Assembly: GCA_009911365.1 (NCBI GenBank)
Contig: QXXF01000002.1
Span: 124,001 to 188,000, forward strand
Direction: 5' to 3'
Source: Clostridiales bacterium
Lineage (GTDB): Bacteria; Bacillota; Clostridia; Peptostreptococcales; Anaerovoracaceae
Length of the DNA stretch: 64,000 bases
Shown: positions 36,291-44,677 of the stretch, in pieces
How the letters are laid out: each line of letters begins with the position of its first letter
Numbering within the stretch: the first letter of the stretch is position 1
Made by a program: the position numbers and the translations under genes
Notes under the pieces: model-generated
What the model saw: the letters and a program-made list of their open reading frames with translations, nothing else
Databases searched by the model: none
Told to the model about the DNA's origin: nothing

Positions 36291-36614
36291 CTATGTGTAA
36301 ATAATTTCCTCGTTCACAACCTTCCTCGCACAAGCCCTTATATTATTCACTCTTCCTGTCCATTCTAACGCATTTTCAGCCTTTAGCTGTTCCGTTATGC
36401 CTTGTGCCTGTTTCATGTCCTCTATAAGTCTTTCAAGACGTTCCTGTGCCTGCCTGTCTACATCGGCAAGGTAGGCGTTGAGCCTGCCGCTTGTGAGAAG
36501 ATTGGTGTATGTAACCCTGCGGTGCTGCTTCAGATAATCCAAGTGCCGTTGTCCCCAAATGCCTATCGTCTGTTCTTCTTTGGCAGGTACAGTTAAGCAC
36601 GGTATTAAGTAATC
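36291..36614 (-). pseudogene. tnpV: tnpV copy 1, C-terminal part (split by inner element)
   Basis: Reads DYLIPCLTVPAKEEQTIGIW to VVNEEIIYT, the last 107 residues of a TnpV-type transposon protein. Upstream of GATTAC the sequence becomes inner-element DNA. The missing first codons lie at 44336-44396; joining at the 10-bp repeat gives an uninterrupted 124-residue protein. TnpV function is unknown; it accompanies Tn4451-like elements. Confidence 0.88.
36605..36614 (+). repeat. Direct repeat TTAAGTAATC, left
   Basis: Matches 44336-44345 exactly; the copies lie 7,731 bases apart at the two breaks of tnpV. Confidence 0.88.
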
Positions 36615-36682
36615 GCCGCTTTACATGAGTTAAAGACAGTGTTTCGGGGAAGTGCCACAATCGGCACATTCCCCATGCCTAT

Positions 36683-37874
36683 TTAATCAATTTTCCCTAC
36701 AAAACGATAGTAAATCTCAATCTCCCTCACTGTCTTGCCGTTCCCGTCTTTCCATGACTGGTGGACAACGATTTTCTCGATCAGTTCGTTCAAGAGTGGG
36801 GCGGTAAGCTCGTTAATGGCACTGTATTTCTGGATTAAATCAATCCAGCGTTTTGCATCGTCCGTTTCCTCTTTTGTTTCTTCAAGCCTTGCGGAGATGG
36901 TCTTAACTGTTTCATCAAGCTGTTGCTGCTCCGTGCGGTATTGACGGAGAGCATGGAATAATTTTCTTCGTCAAGCAGCCCTTTTACCCTGTCCTCGTAC
37001 ATCTTCGCAAAAAGGCTGTTCAGCTCTCCTGCCTGCGTTTTTTTGCTTTTTTTAGCTCTTTTTCGGCACGGGCATTCTCTGACCGCCGCTGTTTCTCGCT
37101 GCCCTGCAGCAGCCGTTCCAGAATGGCGTCCTCATTCTCTTTTACCGCTATCAGCCAGTGCTGTAACCTTCCGAGGACAAACCGCATACAAAATCTTGTA
37201 AGGCGTATAATGGAGCGTGCAGAAGTTCCTGCCATACGCTGCATACTGGGTACAGCGGTAAAAACGCCCCTTGTCCTTTGTGTTTGCCGAGCCGAGCGTC
37301 CATCCGCATTCCCCACACCTTATAAGCCCTGCGAATATCTGCGGCTTATCGTTTTTACGGCTCCGTCGCCGTGAATTTACATGCGTCTGCACCAAATCCC
37401 ACAAATCCTGCGTGACAATCGGCTCATGCGTATTTTCCACCACGAACCACTCATCTTCACTGTGCTTGATATTCTTTTTGGATTTATAGGACATCTTTGT
37501 CAGCTTGTAATGGACGGTATGCCCAAGGTATATCTGATTGGCGAGGATATTGCTGACAGTCTGTATGCACCAGCGGTATTTTACTTCTTCTGGCTTCCCC
37601 TCAAACATGGACGCCTTATACCCGTTCCGTTTATAAAGCCACCATGTGGGGACTGGCACTTTATCTTTGGCAAGGGCGTGGCAGATTTTCTTTGCCCCAT
37701 ACCCATGTGCCGCAAGTTCAAAAATCCGTTCCACAATCCACTTCGTTTCCTTAGCCTGCCATTCGTTGACGATGTTTTTGAATAGGGCGATGTCGTTGTC
37801 CTCCCTTATCGTGTCAACGCCGTCATGGATTGCGATGTACCTTACGCCCTTGCTCGGAAATAAAGCTCCGTGTA
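36683..37874 (-). pseudogene. Large serine recombinase of the inner element, fragmentary
   Basis: Readable pieces run from YTELYFPSKGVRYIAIHDGV (with one base missing in the FPS codons) through the Recombinase domain and zinc ribbon (CGECGWTLG) to the C-terminal GKTVREIEIYYRFVGKID. The catalytic N-terminal domain is absent and frameshifts occur near 37880, 37190 and 37030. Only about 60% similar by eye to the outer recombinase, so it came with a different element. Confidence 0.83.
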
Positions 37875-38446
37875 CTGCTCTGGCATATGCGGGGAGTAGA
37901 AAATCCTTGCTTTGTAATTCCCATATCGGGAAGCCCCGCCTAAACATGACCGTATGAAATCAGGCGTCAACCGCTCGTCAAGGGTTCCTAACCTCGTGAA
38001 ATGCTTGTATTGCGGCAGCTTCATCTTCCAATGGCTGCCTGAAAAATCAACCTCATATCCTTTGTCGGTAAGGTATTTCATCATGTGCCGCAAATCCCTG
38101 CTCCGATTTTTAGTAATTATATTTGCTCCCATCCAGATAAGAAACAGAGTTGAAGCAGAAATGGTTATGCAGTTGCCCTTTGTCAAGGTGGGTGGCAACG
38201 ATTATCTGGTACTTGCCTCCCCCACATTTCCCTTGCCAGTTTCAATCCGATTTCATGGCACTGTTCGGGCGTTACCTCGTCTGGCTTGAAGCTCTGGTAG
38301 CCGTGCCATGCGATATATCCGCCTGTCTTTTGGTACTGTTTCTTCGTCAAAATCATCTGCTGTAAGGCGGTTTCTTTCAGACAGTTGACTGCGGAAACGT
38401 ACCCGCCTTCATTTGTTTTTAACGGATTTTTCACATAGGAAAACAC
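37875..38446 (-). pseudogene. Relaxase (MobA/VirD2-like) fragment fused to recombinase
   Basis: First frame reads KTNEGGYVSAVNCLKETALQ to HEIGLKLAREMWG, the N-terminus of a Tn1549-type relaxase. After a frameshift near 38190 the residues corresponding to ATHLDKGQLHNHF and later KMKLPQYKHFTRLG appear, then the sequence runs directly into recombinase codons. The HxH site region is split and most of the relaxase is deleted. Confidence 0.78.
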
Positions 38447-38453
38447 GTCAAAT

Positions 38454-38482
38454 AGATGAATTTCAACTTACAATACAGTAAG
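38454..38482 (-). promoter_or_regulatory. Putative response-regulator box, copy 2
   Basis: Minus strand: CTTACTGTATTGTAAG followed by TTGAAATTCATCT. It matches copy 1 at 41634-41663 in both the dyad and the AAATTCATCT tail. It stands beyond the exporter terminator and points to the relaxase remnant, so the gene it once served seems to be lost. Confidence 0.5.
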
Positions 38483-38484
38483 CT

Positions 38485-38524
38485 AAAAAGGGCGGGCAAT
38501 TCCTAATTCAAGAATTGCCCGCCC
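38485..38524 (-). terminator. Strong terminator of the ABC exporter operon
   Basis: A 13-bp perfect stem (GGGCGGGCAATTC, 38490-38502, with 38512-38524) followed on the minus strand by TTTTT. Lies 24 bases after the permease stop. Confidence 0.93.
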
Positions 38525-38547
38525 CTATGATAAATTGAAATTATTAT

Positions 38548-40908
38548 TTACGATGCACTGATTGTATTGACAATGGATATTTCTTTCATTTTCTTGATTG
38601 GATTTCTTACTGCCAAAATTACTGCAATGACTACAACAACAATAATGATACCAAGTTCAACTAAGGGAACACTCCATGCATCGCCCCAGTGATAGGTTAT
38701 AAGTTTGCTAAATAAAATCTTGTTACAAACGATTCCCAAAATGCTGCCGCAGATAATACCTGTGATTGCGTAAGCAGATGCTTCGGCAACAATCATTTTA
38801 GCCAGTTGCCTGTTACTTAATCCGATAGCTCGAAAAGCTCCGTATTGCTTCATTTTTGCAGCTACACTCATGGCTATACTATTTATAATATTGCATAGCG
38901 TAATCAATGCAATCAGTACCAAAAATCCATAGATGAAAAGACCAAAACAATAGTAAGCTCCACGGGTATTGCTATTACCCATTCGCTCATCAGAAAAAGT
39001 GTACTGTGAGCCTACCAAACTGTGAATATCCCTAACATCATTTTCTGTTGCATTTTTGGATAATTGTATGTCAATAATAGTATAATCTGTTTCTCCCGTT
39101 AATTTCCGAAAGGTATCTTCGGAACAAATTAGTTTTCCAACCCCTGGGCTATTATTAAACGGACATTGCGATACCACACCGACAATCTCCAAATCTGCTT
39201 GGCTTCCATTCAGATTTAAGGTAATGATATTGCCTGTCTCAATGTCGTTTTGTGAATCAAAGACGATAAGTCCTGTATTAGTTTCACTTTGTGCTTTTTC
39301 CAAGCTGCCAGACAAGAGATAATCCTTAGCCCAATCAAATTGCGTATCTTCATAGGAAATAAGGTCAACAACTTTTTCCTCACCATTTACGATCACGGGA
39401 ACATTGTAAGCGAACATTCGTCCATAAGTATTTTTTACAGCGGAATTTTGCCGCAATTCCTCAATATATTCAGCTTTTACCGAGCAGGTGTTTTCTGGGC
39501 TGATAACAGATATATCGGCAGTCCACGGCTGTAAAGGCGTCAATGTATGATTCATAAAATCAATTGTTACCGAAAATGCAAGAAAGAGAATAATACTTAC
39601 CGAAAAAGAGCCAATCATTAAAATAAAATTCTTTTTGCTTGCTTTCGCATGATGAATGCCAAGAGAGGTTTCTATCTTGAAAAATTTGGTATTCGCCGCT
39701 TTTTTTACAGGCTGTAGGTCATTTGCGTTTCCAGATACCGCTGCCAAAGGAGAAACTTTGGATGCTTTCTTGGCAGGCGAACGGGCAGCAAGGAGAACGG
39801 TCAGCAGACCGACAACAATACCCGCTATAACACTTGGATAGCTTATGCTAAAAGCAGGCATACCGCCAAAAAATTCTGGACTAAGATGCCGCAAAATAGC
39901 ACACAATACCCAAACCAATACAATACCACCGGCAACACCAAGCGGAATCGCAAAGCGACACCAATTCAAAGCCTCTTTGCGTACTAACCGCATCACTTGT
40001 TTCGGTGTTGTCCCGATGCAGCGCACCATTCCAAAAAACTCTGTTCTTTGTGCCACATTGCTGTTCATACTGCTTGTAATCATCAATACGCCTGCAATCA
40101 GAACAAGGATACATAATATGGCAGCAACGGCATACACCTGTAACATAAAAGAATTACTGCTCTGTCCTAATAGTCCAAGCAAATTTGTGTTTTCGAGCAC
40201 CTGCTCATCGGACAATCCAAACTGTTGCTTAATATCTGTTATGTTACTCTGGATATTTCTGGCACTCTTAAATTGCACATAACGCATTGTGTAGTCAGCA
40301 GGATTACTTCCCGTACCATCTGGGTAAATGGCACGAAAACTTTCCGTTGTCAAAAATACGCCGTAAGAGTCTTCGCCCATAAGTTTCGCAGCGTTATTCA
40401 TAAACCCCGATATTGTGTATGTTCTTTCGCTCCCATCAGGCATAGTGATAACAATTTGTTCTCCGATTTCTAAATGCAGCATATTTTTTGCATTATTTGT
40501 TACCAGTGCTTCGTTTTCATTTGAGGGAAATGCACCCTTATCCAATGTTGCAAAAATTTCAGTAACAGCACTTTCATTGCTTCCACATATCGCTACATTT
40601 TTCCCCGATAAAGTATAGCCTTGCCCACCCCGATAATTTAAAACTCCGTAATCGGCTGCGGCAGCTACTTCTGGGCGGGATGCTATTAGATTTGCATCTT
40701 CATCACTTATGCTTTTTATTCCAATATGCCAATTTCCGCTTTCCTGTTGTGCCTGCAAAATCTGTCCTTTGATAAACATATCTGCCATACCGAAAATAGC
40801 CGTTACCAAAAAGACCGCCAATACAATACAAATAATTGACATACGATTTTGCTTTCGGTGTACTTTTGCAGAAATAGGAACAAGGTCAAGATAACTTTTC
40901 ATTCGCAT
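38548..40908 (-). CDS. ABC exporter permease (FtsX/MacB-like)
   Basis: 786 residues with two FtsX domains: a first helix near 25-48, a large extracellular part, three helices around 260-375, a second N-terminal helix near 430, another extracellular part and three helices at 660-780. Works with the ATPase encoded upstream (23-base overlap in the open frames). Exporters of this build coupled to a two-component system commonly remove antimicrobial peptides or lantibiotics. Gene is intact inside a degenerate element, which suggests it is retained for use. Confidence 0.88.
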   Translation of the reverse strand: MRMKSYLDLVPISAKVHRKQNRMSIICIVLAVFLVTAIFGMADMFIKGQILQAQQESGNWHIGIKSISDEDANLIASRPEVAAAADYGVLNYRGGQGYTLSGKNVAICGSNESAVTEIFATLDKGAFPSNENEALVTNNAKNMLHLEIGEQIVITMPDGSERTYTISGFMNNAAKLMGEDSYGVFLTTESFRAIYPDGTGSNPADYTMRYVQFKSARNIQSNITDIKQQFGLSDEQVLENTNLLGLLGQSSNSFMLQVYAVAAILCILVLIAGVLMITSSMNSNVAQRTEFFGMVRCIGTTPKQVMRLVRKEALNWCRFAIPLGVAGGIVLVWVLCAILRHLSPEFFGGMPAFSISYPSVIAGIVVGLLTVLLAARSPAKKASKVSPLAAVSGNANDLQPVKKAANTKFFKIETSLGIHHAKASKKNFILMIGSFSVSIILFLAFSVTIDFMNHTLTPLQPWTADISVISPENTCSVKAEYIEELRQNSAVKNTYGRMFAYNVPVIVNGEEKVVDLISYEDTQFDWAKDYLLSGSLEKAQSETNTGLIVFDSQNDIETGNIITLNLNGSQADLEIVGVVSQCPFNNSPGVGKLICSEDTFRKLTGETDYTIIDIQLSKNATENDVRDIHSLVGSQYTFSDERMGNSNTRGAYYCFGLFIYGFLVLIALITLCNIINSIAMSVAAKMKQYGAFRAIGLSNRQLAKMIVAEASAYAITGIICGSILGIVCNKILFSKLITYHWGDAWSVPLVELGIIIVVVVIAVILAVRNPIKKMKEISIVNTISAS

Positions 40909-41581
40909 TACCTCCCAAGTCTGTCAGTACGCCGTCTATGACACGCAATACACGGTCAACCATAGAAGTAAGACTGTTGTTGTGCGTAATCATAAGAATT
41001 GTCTGTTGGTAATGTCTGGATGCTTTTGTCAGCAAATCAATAACATCTTGGCTATTTTTGCTATCCAGATTGCCTGTCGGCTCGTCCGCAAGAATCAACT
41101 TCGGTTTTGTAATCAATGCCCTGCCAATAGCGACACGCTGCTGCTGACCGCCTGAAAGCTGACTTGGCAAATGGTTTCTTCGGTCTGTTAAGCCAAGCAA
41201 TTCCAATATTTCTTCTACATCAGAGGCTTTCGGTTTGCGATAATCCAAAAGAAGCGGAAATACTATATTTTGCTCAACCGTCAATTCAGATACAAGCTGA
41301 AAAGACTGAAAAATAAATCCGATATTTCTCCTTCTGAAAATCGTGCGTTCTTCTTCTTTCATCGTAAAAAGATTGCTTCCGTCTATGGTAATCAAGCCAG
41401 AAGTAGGAACATCCAATGCACCAAGGCAATTTAACAGCGTGCTTTTTCCAGAGCCAGATTCACCGACAACAGCAACAAATTCTCCTTTTTCCAGAGAAAA
41501 GGACACATCTTTTAAGGCATCAACCTTTACCGCACCCGTTCCGTATGTTTTGCATAATTTTTGTACTTTCAATATTTCCAT
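40886..41581 (-). CDS. ABC exporter ATP-binding protein (MacB/LolD type)
   Basis: 231 residues from ATG 41581, chosen because AAAGGAGGTA lies upstream; the open frame extends to 41626. Walker [11 protein letters not shown]-loop FQSF, signature LSGGQQQR, Walker B LILADEPTGNLDS, His in MITHN. This is the ATPase of the adjacent FtsX-type permease. Separate from the kinase gene by 66 bases that hold a putative regulator box. Confidence 0.92.
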   Translation of the reverse strand: MEILKVQKLCKTYGTGAVKVDALKDVSFSLEKGEFVAVVGESGSGKSTLLNCLGALDVPTSGLITIDGSNLFTMKEEERTIFRRRNIGFIFQSFQLVSELTVEQNIVFPLLLDYRKPKASDVEEILELLGLTDRRNHLPSQLSGGQQQRVAIGRALITKPKLILADEPTGNLDSKNSQDVIDLLTKASRHYQQTILMITHNNSLTSMVDRVLRVIDGVLTDLGGNANEKLS

Positions 41582-41633
41582 ATATTTAAGTACCTCCTTT
41601 CCCGATAAAGGATAACATCTCGACATTACAAAC

Positions 41634-41663
41634 AGATGAATTTGACCTTACGATTCTGTAAGG
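41634..41663 (-). promoter_or_regulatory. Putative response-regulator box, copy 1
   Basis: Palindromic CCTTACGATTCTGTAAGG (41646-41663) overlaps the kinase stop codon; on the minus strand GTCAAATTCATCT follows, then TGTAAT as a possible -10. Placement before the ABC genes and the near copy at 38454-38482 suggest the element-borne response regulator binds here. Confidence 0.55.
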
Positions 41664-42877
41664 AAAGACAATGTAAAGGTTGTTCCTTGTAATCGCTCGC
41701 TCTGAACAGAGAGAATACCGCCTTGTCCCTCAACAATAGCCTTTGCTAATGGCAGTCCAAGTCCAATCCCTTGACTGTCTGAAGTGTTTTTACTTCGGTA
41801 AAACCTCTTAAATATATGGTGTATATCCTCTTGGACAATACCGTGTCCGTTATCTGTAATGAATATCCGAATCATAGCGGGAGTCCGTTCCCACGATATA
41901 GTGATTTTCCCTCCCGCATCTGTATGGTCAAGTGCATTTTTTACAATGTTGCCAATGGCTTCGCCCGTCCACTCAATATCACAATAAAGCATTTGTTCCA
42001 AATCGCCATCTATCACAATTTCTTTTTTTTCATTGTTTGCCCGTGTTGTCAATTCGCTGATTGCGTGATTGAGAATGTTGGAGATACTATAATTGGATTT
42101 TTCAAAATAGATGCTGCCTGCATCTATTCTTGTGATTTTCAGCATTGATTGAATAAGCTGCTCAATCCTTTTTAATGCAGTTCCTATCTTAAAGGAAAAT
42201 TCTTTGACCGTTTCGGGGTTATCTGGCTCATTCTCAATAATTTCCTGATACATCATGAGTGCCGACAGGGGCGTTTTTAATTGATGGGATATATCAGAAA
42301 TTGTATTTTTAAGAAACTCCTTTGTCTTTTGTTCCGTATCATTTTTTGCTTGAAGCATAGTAGCCAGTTGGTCAACAGAAGCTAAGAGCTGATAAATATT
42401 TCCCTCATTGGACTGAGGCAGGTGAACAGTATAGTTTCCATCTATATAGTTCTTAATGATGTTTTCTGATTTCCTATACAGTCTTTCCCTGCGGTACAAA
42501 AACAGCATAGTACCCAAAAACAGAAGCAGCGTCCATAGAAACAACATCACAAACAGGGATGTCAGTGTTGAATTTTTAACAGCAGAAACATAAGGCAAAT
42601 TTTCTATATCTGTGTTGTTTGAAAGACCAATTTCGGCTAAAAACTTATTTCCTGTAGCGCCTGCATCCGTATTCATTAAGGCTGTTGCAATTACTTCCTT
42701 TGAAACTCCTTCTTCCAGTAAAGAAGCTGCAATCGCATTATCGTGTGTTAGAAACATTTCTTTTGCAGCCGCCGTTTGCGTGTATATCACTGTTAAGCCT
42801 ATCAGAAAAAGCAGAGGAATAAGGACAACAATGAAAATGCAATACTGACGGTTATGCTTATCATGTAATAGGCTCAT
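41648..42877 (-). CDS. Sensor histidine kinase of the ABC exporter
   Basis: 409 residues from ATG 42877, which overlaps the regulator stop by four bases (ATGA) and follows AGAGGTGG. Two helices (about 10-32 and 102-125) bracket a 70-residue extracytoplasmic loop, then a HAMP-like linker, HisKA ISDISHQLKTPLSALM and HATPase_c (NIVKNALDH, GIGLGLPLAKA). Typical kinase of element-borne exporter systems. Confidence 0.9.
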   Translation of the reverse strand: MSLLHDKHNRQYCIFIVVLIPLLFLIGLTVIYTQTAAAKEMFLTHDNAIAASLLEEGVSKEVIATALMNTDAGATGNKFLAEIGLSNNTDIENLPYVSAVKNSTLTSLFVMLFLWTLLLFLGTMLFLYRRERLYRKSENIIKNYIDGNYTVHLPQSNEGNIYQLLASVDQLATMLQAKNDTEQKTKEFLKNTISDISHQLKTPLSALMMYQEIIENEPDNPETVKEFSFKIGTALKRIEQLIQSMLKITRIDAGSIYFEKSNYSISNILNHAISELTTRANNEKKEIVIDGDLEQMLYCDIEWTGEAIGNIVKNALDHTDAGGKITISWERTPAMIRIFITDNGHGIVQEDIHHIFKRFYRSKNTSDSQGIGLGLPLAKAIVEGQGGILSVQSERLQGTTFTLSFLTES

Positions 42878-43575
42878 TCGTCCACCTCTTTCCATTGATA
42901 GCCAAATCCTCGGACTGTCAATAAATGCTCTGGATGTGATGGGTCTGTTTCTACTTTTTCACGCAGCCGCCGCACATAGACGGAAAGGGTGTTGTTGTCT
43001 ACATAATCTCCTGTGCTGTCCCATAGCTCGTCTAAAATAATATCTCTTGTTATGATACGGTTTGCGTTCTTTACCAACAGGCATATTAAACGGTATTCTG
43101 CGGCTGTAAGTTCTAATGTCTTTCCCTTTAACAAGACACGGCTGCCTAAAAGGTCTATCTTAATATCGCCACATTCCATAACGGTTCCTGTCCCCTGATT
43201 TGACAATCCTGCCCTCCGCAGCAACGCTCGGATGCGTGAACATAGCTCACCCAGCTTAAACGGCTTTGTTATATAGTCATCACCGCCGCAATCCAGACCA
43301 CGGATAATGCTGACTTCTTCATCGGAAGCTGTCAGAAAAATAATCGGTATCTGGCTTCCGTTCTTTCGTACCTTTTCACATATCTCAAAACCCGTCCCGT
43401 CTGGCAATGTGACATCAAGAATGAGCATATCGTATTTTTCTATCTCTGGTAAATAAGTCAGGGTTTCCTGCACAGAACGGACAAAATCGACCTCGAAGCT
43501 GTTTTTCTTTAGCGAATATTGCAGTCCGTCTATCAAACTTACATCATCTTCTAATAATAAAATTCTATTCTCCAT
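42874..43575 (-). CDS. OmpR-family response regulator of the ABC exporter
   Basis: 233 residues: receiver (LLEDDVS, LILDVTLPDG phosphoacceptor, KPF) and winged helix (LTAAEYRLICLLVKN, NTLSVYVRRLREKV). Starts eleven bases inside the end of the small helix-turn-helix gene. Likely binds the dyads at 41634 and 38454. Confidence 0.92.
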   Translation of the reverse strand: MENRILLLEDDVSLIDGLQYSLKKNSFEVDFVRSVQETLTYLPEIEKYDMLILDVTLPDGTGFEICEKVRKNGSQIPIIFLTASDEEVSIIRGLDCGGDDYITKPFKLGELCSRIRALLRRAGLSNQGTGTVMECGDIKIDLLGSRVLLKGKTLELTAAEYRLICLLVKNANRIITRDIILDELWDSTGDYVDNNTLSVYVRRLREKVETDPSHPEHLLTVRGFGYQWKEVDE

Positions 43576-43750
43576 AATTCGTTACCTTTCTTCGTTTATC
43601 AACGGGCTTTTTTGCCGCTTTGGGAATAAGCCATACACGGTTGATATTCATCGCGCCATCAATACGGTTTTCCTTACATAACCGTTGTACCCACCGAAGT
43701 GACACATTCCATTTTTCTGCGGTTTCCTGTGCAGTCATATATTCAAACAT
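43565..43750 (-). CDS. Small helix-turn-helix protein, first gene of exporter operon
   Basis: 61 residues reading MTAQETAEKWNVSLRWVQRL, a MerR/excisionase-type helix-turn-helix, with a basic C-terminus. AGGAGGT lies six bases before the ATG. Such proteins regularly head regulator-kinase-exporter operons in Firmicute elements; role unknown. Confidence 0.83.
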   Translation of the reverse strand: MFEYMTAQETAEKWNVSLRWVQRLCKENRIDGAMNINRVWLIPKAAKKPVDKRRKVTNYGE

Positions 43751-43780
43751 TTTTTACCTCCTGCTGTGTACTGTATATAC

Positions 43781-43809
43781 ATTATAGCCGTTTAAACGAA
43801 TTATATCAA
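43781..43809 (-). promoter_or_regulatory. SigmaA promoter of the exporter operon
   Basis: TTGATA (43804-43809) and TATAAT (43781-43786) with 17 bases between, read on the minus strand, about 30 bases before the small helix-turn-helix gene. Confidence 0.82.
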
Positions 43810-43830
43810 TCACTCAAATATGAACTTTCC

Positions 43831-43867
43831 GAAAAGAAAAGCGACAGAGCTTTTAGTCTCTGCCGCT
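43831..43867 (-). terminator. Terminator of tnpV copy 2
   Basis: AGCGACAGAG (43840-43849) pairs with CTCTGCCGCT (43858-43867); TTTTCTTTTC follows on the minus strand. Confidence 0.8.
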
Positions 43868-43873
43868 GACTGC

Positions 43874-44245
43874 CTATGCGAAAATGATTTCTTCGTTCAC
43901 AATCTCCCTCGCACAAGCCCTTATGTTGTTGAGCCGTCCTGTCCATTCTAAGGTATTTTCTTCCTTTAGCTGTTCCGTTATGCCCTGTTCCTGTTTCATT
44001 CCCTCTATGAGCCTGTGGGAGCATTCCTGCGCCTGCCTGTCAATGTCAGCAAGGTAAGCGTTCAACCTGCCGCTTGTGAGAAAATTAGTGTATGTAACCC
44101 TGCGGTATTGCTTCAGATAGTCCAGATGCCGTTGTCCCCAAATTCCTATCGGCTTTTCTTCTTCGTCTGGCAATCTTAAATCTGGAATAAGATACCCATT
44201 TTCTTCTTGGTATATGCCACCCAACTGTTCAAATATTGATTTCAT
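43874..44245 (-). CDS. tnpV: TnpV transposon protein, intact copy (inner element)
   Basis: 123 residues from ATG 44245 (GGAG nine bases upstream): MKSIFEQLGGIYQEENGYLI to REIVNEEIIFA. Homologous to the split copy 1 at roughly 80% by eye, so the two came in with different but related elements. Contains the usual WGQRHLDYLKQYRRVTYTN core. Molecular role of TnpV is not established. Confidence 0.85.
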   Translation of the reverse strand: MKSIFEQLGGIYQEENGYLIPDLRLPDEEEKPIGIWGQRHLDYLKQYRRVTYTNFLTSGRLNAYLADIDRQAQECSHRLIEGMKQEQGITEQLKEENTLEWTGRLNNIRACAREIVNEEIIFA

Positions 44246-44335
44246 ATGCAAAAACTCCTTTTCTGTATGGTTTGGTTTCTGCGGGGTATCTGCAAGCAGT
44301 ATATCAGCAGGCTGTATGTATATACTGTCTTTAAG

Positions 44336-44345
44336 TTAAGTAATC
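44336..44345 (+). repeat. Direct repeat TTAAGTAATC, right
   Basis: Second copy of the repeat at the right edge of the inner element; see 36605-36614. Confidence 0.88.
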
Positions 44346-44396
44346 CCCTTGTCTTTTGTATCTGCCGCCCAGTTCTTCAAAAATTGTCTTTGCCAT
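44336..44396 (-). pseudogene. tnpV: tnpV copy 1, N-terminal part
   Basis: ATG 44394-44396, preceded by GGAGGT, reads MAKTIFEELGGRYKRQGDYL and then hits a stop in inner-element sequence. Its continuation is at 36605 downward. Strand, frame and repeat all agree with a single split gene. Confidence 0.88.
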
Positions 44397-44429
44397 TGTC
44401 TGTTACCTCCACATTCTTTTTATTTTGAA

Positions 44430-44440
44430 TGTCCGCAAAA
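44430..44440 (+). repeat. Inverted end of outer element, right
   Basis: TGTCCGCAAAA, inverted copy of TTTTGCGGACA at 32422-32432. Confidence 0.65.
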
Positions 44441-44462
44441 TCCGTCCTACATCTGAGGCCTG

Positions 44463-44579
44463 CTAGGAATCCTGTATGCGCAGCCTCTTGCTGATGCGGC
44501 TTCTTTTATTATCGCCCTATTTATGGCAGCAAGACTGCATCGGGAGCTGATGGATTTGGATACCGCTACGCCCCTATAG
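44463..44579 (+). pseudogene. MATE efflux gene remnant, 3' end
   Basis: Reads LGILYAQPLADAASFIIALF to MDLDTATPL and stops; this is the C-terminus expected after the IPVIILLP break at 32405. It proves that about 12 kb was inserted in one MATE gene. The gene's terminator follows at 44600. Confidence 0.82.
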
Positions 44580-44599
44580 AAGCCTGCCGCTCTAAAATG

Positions 44600-44640
44600 A
44601 AATATACCTCGGCTTTTGAAAGGCCAAGGTATATTTTTTT
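44600..44640 (+). terminator. Terminator between MATE remnant and M14 gene, likely bidirectional
   Basis: AAATATACCT (44600-44609) pairs with AGGTATATTT (44627-44636), with inner GGC/GCC pairs, and a run of T on the plus strand. Genes on both sides converge on it. Confidence 0.88.
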
Positions 44641-44677
44641 CAGTGATATGAGTGATATATTTTCCCCACAGCGCGGT

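Larger units (their letters stand above)
36605..44345. mobile_element. Inner 7.7-kb element inserted in tnpV, carrying ABC exporter and two-component system
   Basis: Direct repeats TTAAGTAATC at 36605-36614 and 44336-44345 flank it; replacing both by one copy restores tnpV in frame. Near the ends an 11-bp inverted pair occurs: TTAAAGACAGT (36630-36640) and ACTGTCTTTAA (44324-44334). Content, minus strand: tnpV copy 2, helix-turn-helix protein, response regulator, histidine kinase, ABC ATPase, permease, relaxase fragment, serine recombinase fragment. The recombinase lies at one end, as in Tn4451-type elements. Its own transfer genes are broken, so it is probably fixed. Confidence 0.85.
32411..44440. 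mobile_element. Outer integrated element inside the MATE gene (degenerate, Tn1549/Tn4451-like)
   Basis: The MATE gene is split between about 32410 and 44463, so everything between is inserted. Imperfect inverted ends containing TTTTGCGGACA lie at 32422-32432 and 44430-44440. Outer-element genes are a serine recombinase, two sigma-like genes, an XRE regulator, a 47-aa protein and tnpV; nearly all are broken and no conjugation module remains. The inner element accounts for 7.7 kb. Exact ends are uncertain by about 20 bases because a few MATE codons are missing at the junction. Confidence 0.8.
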
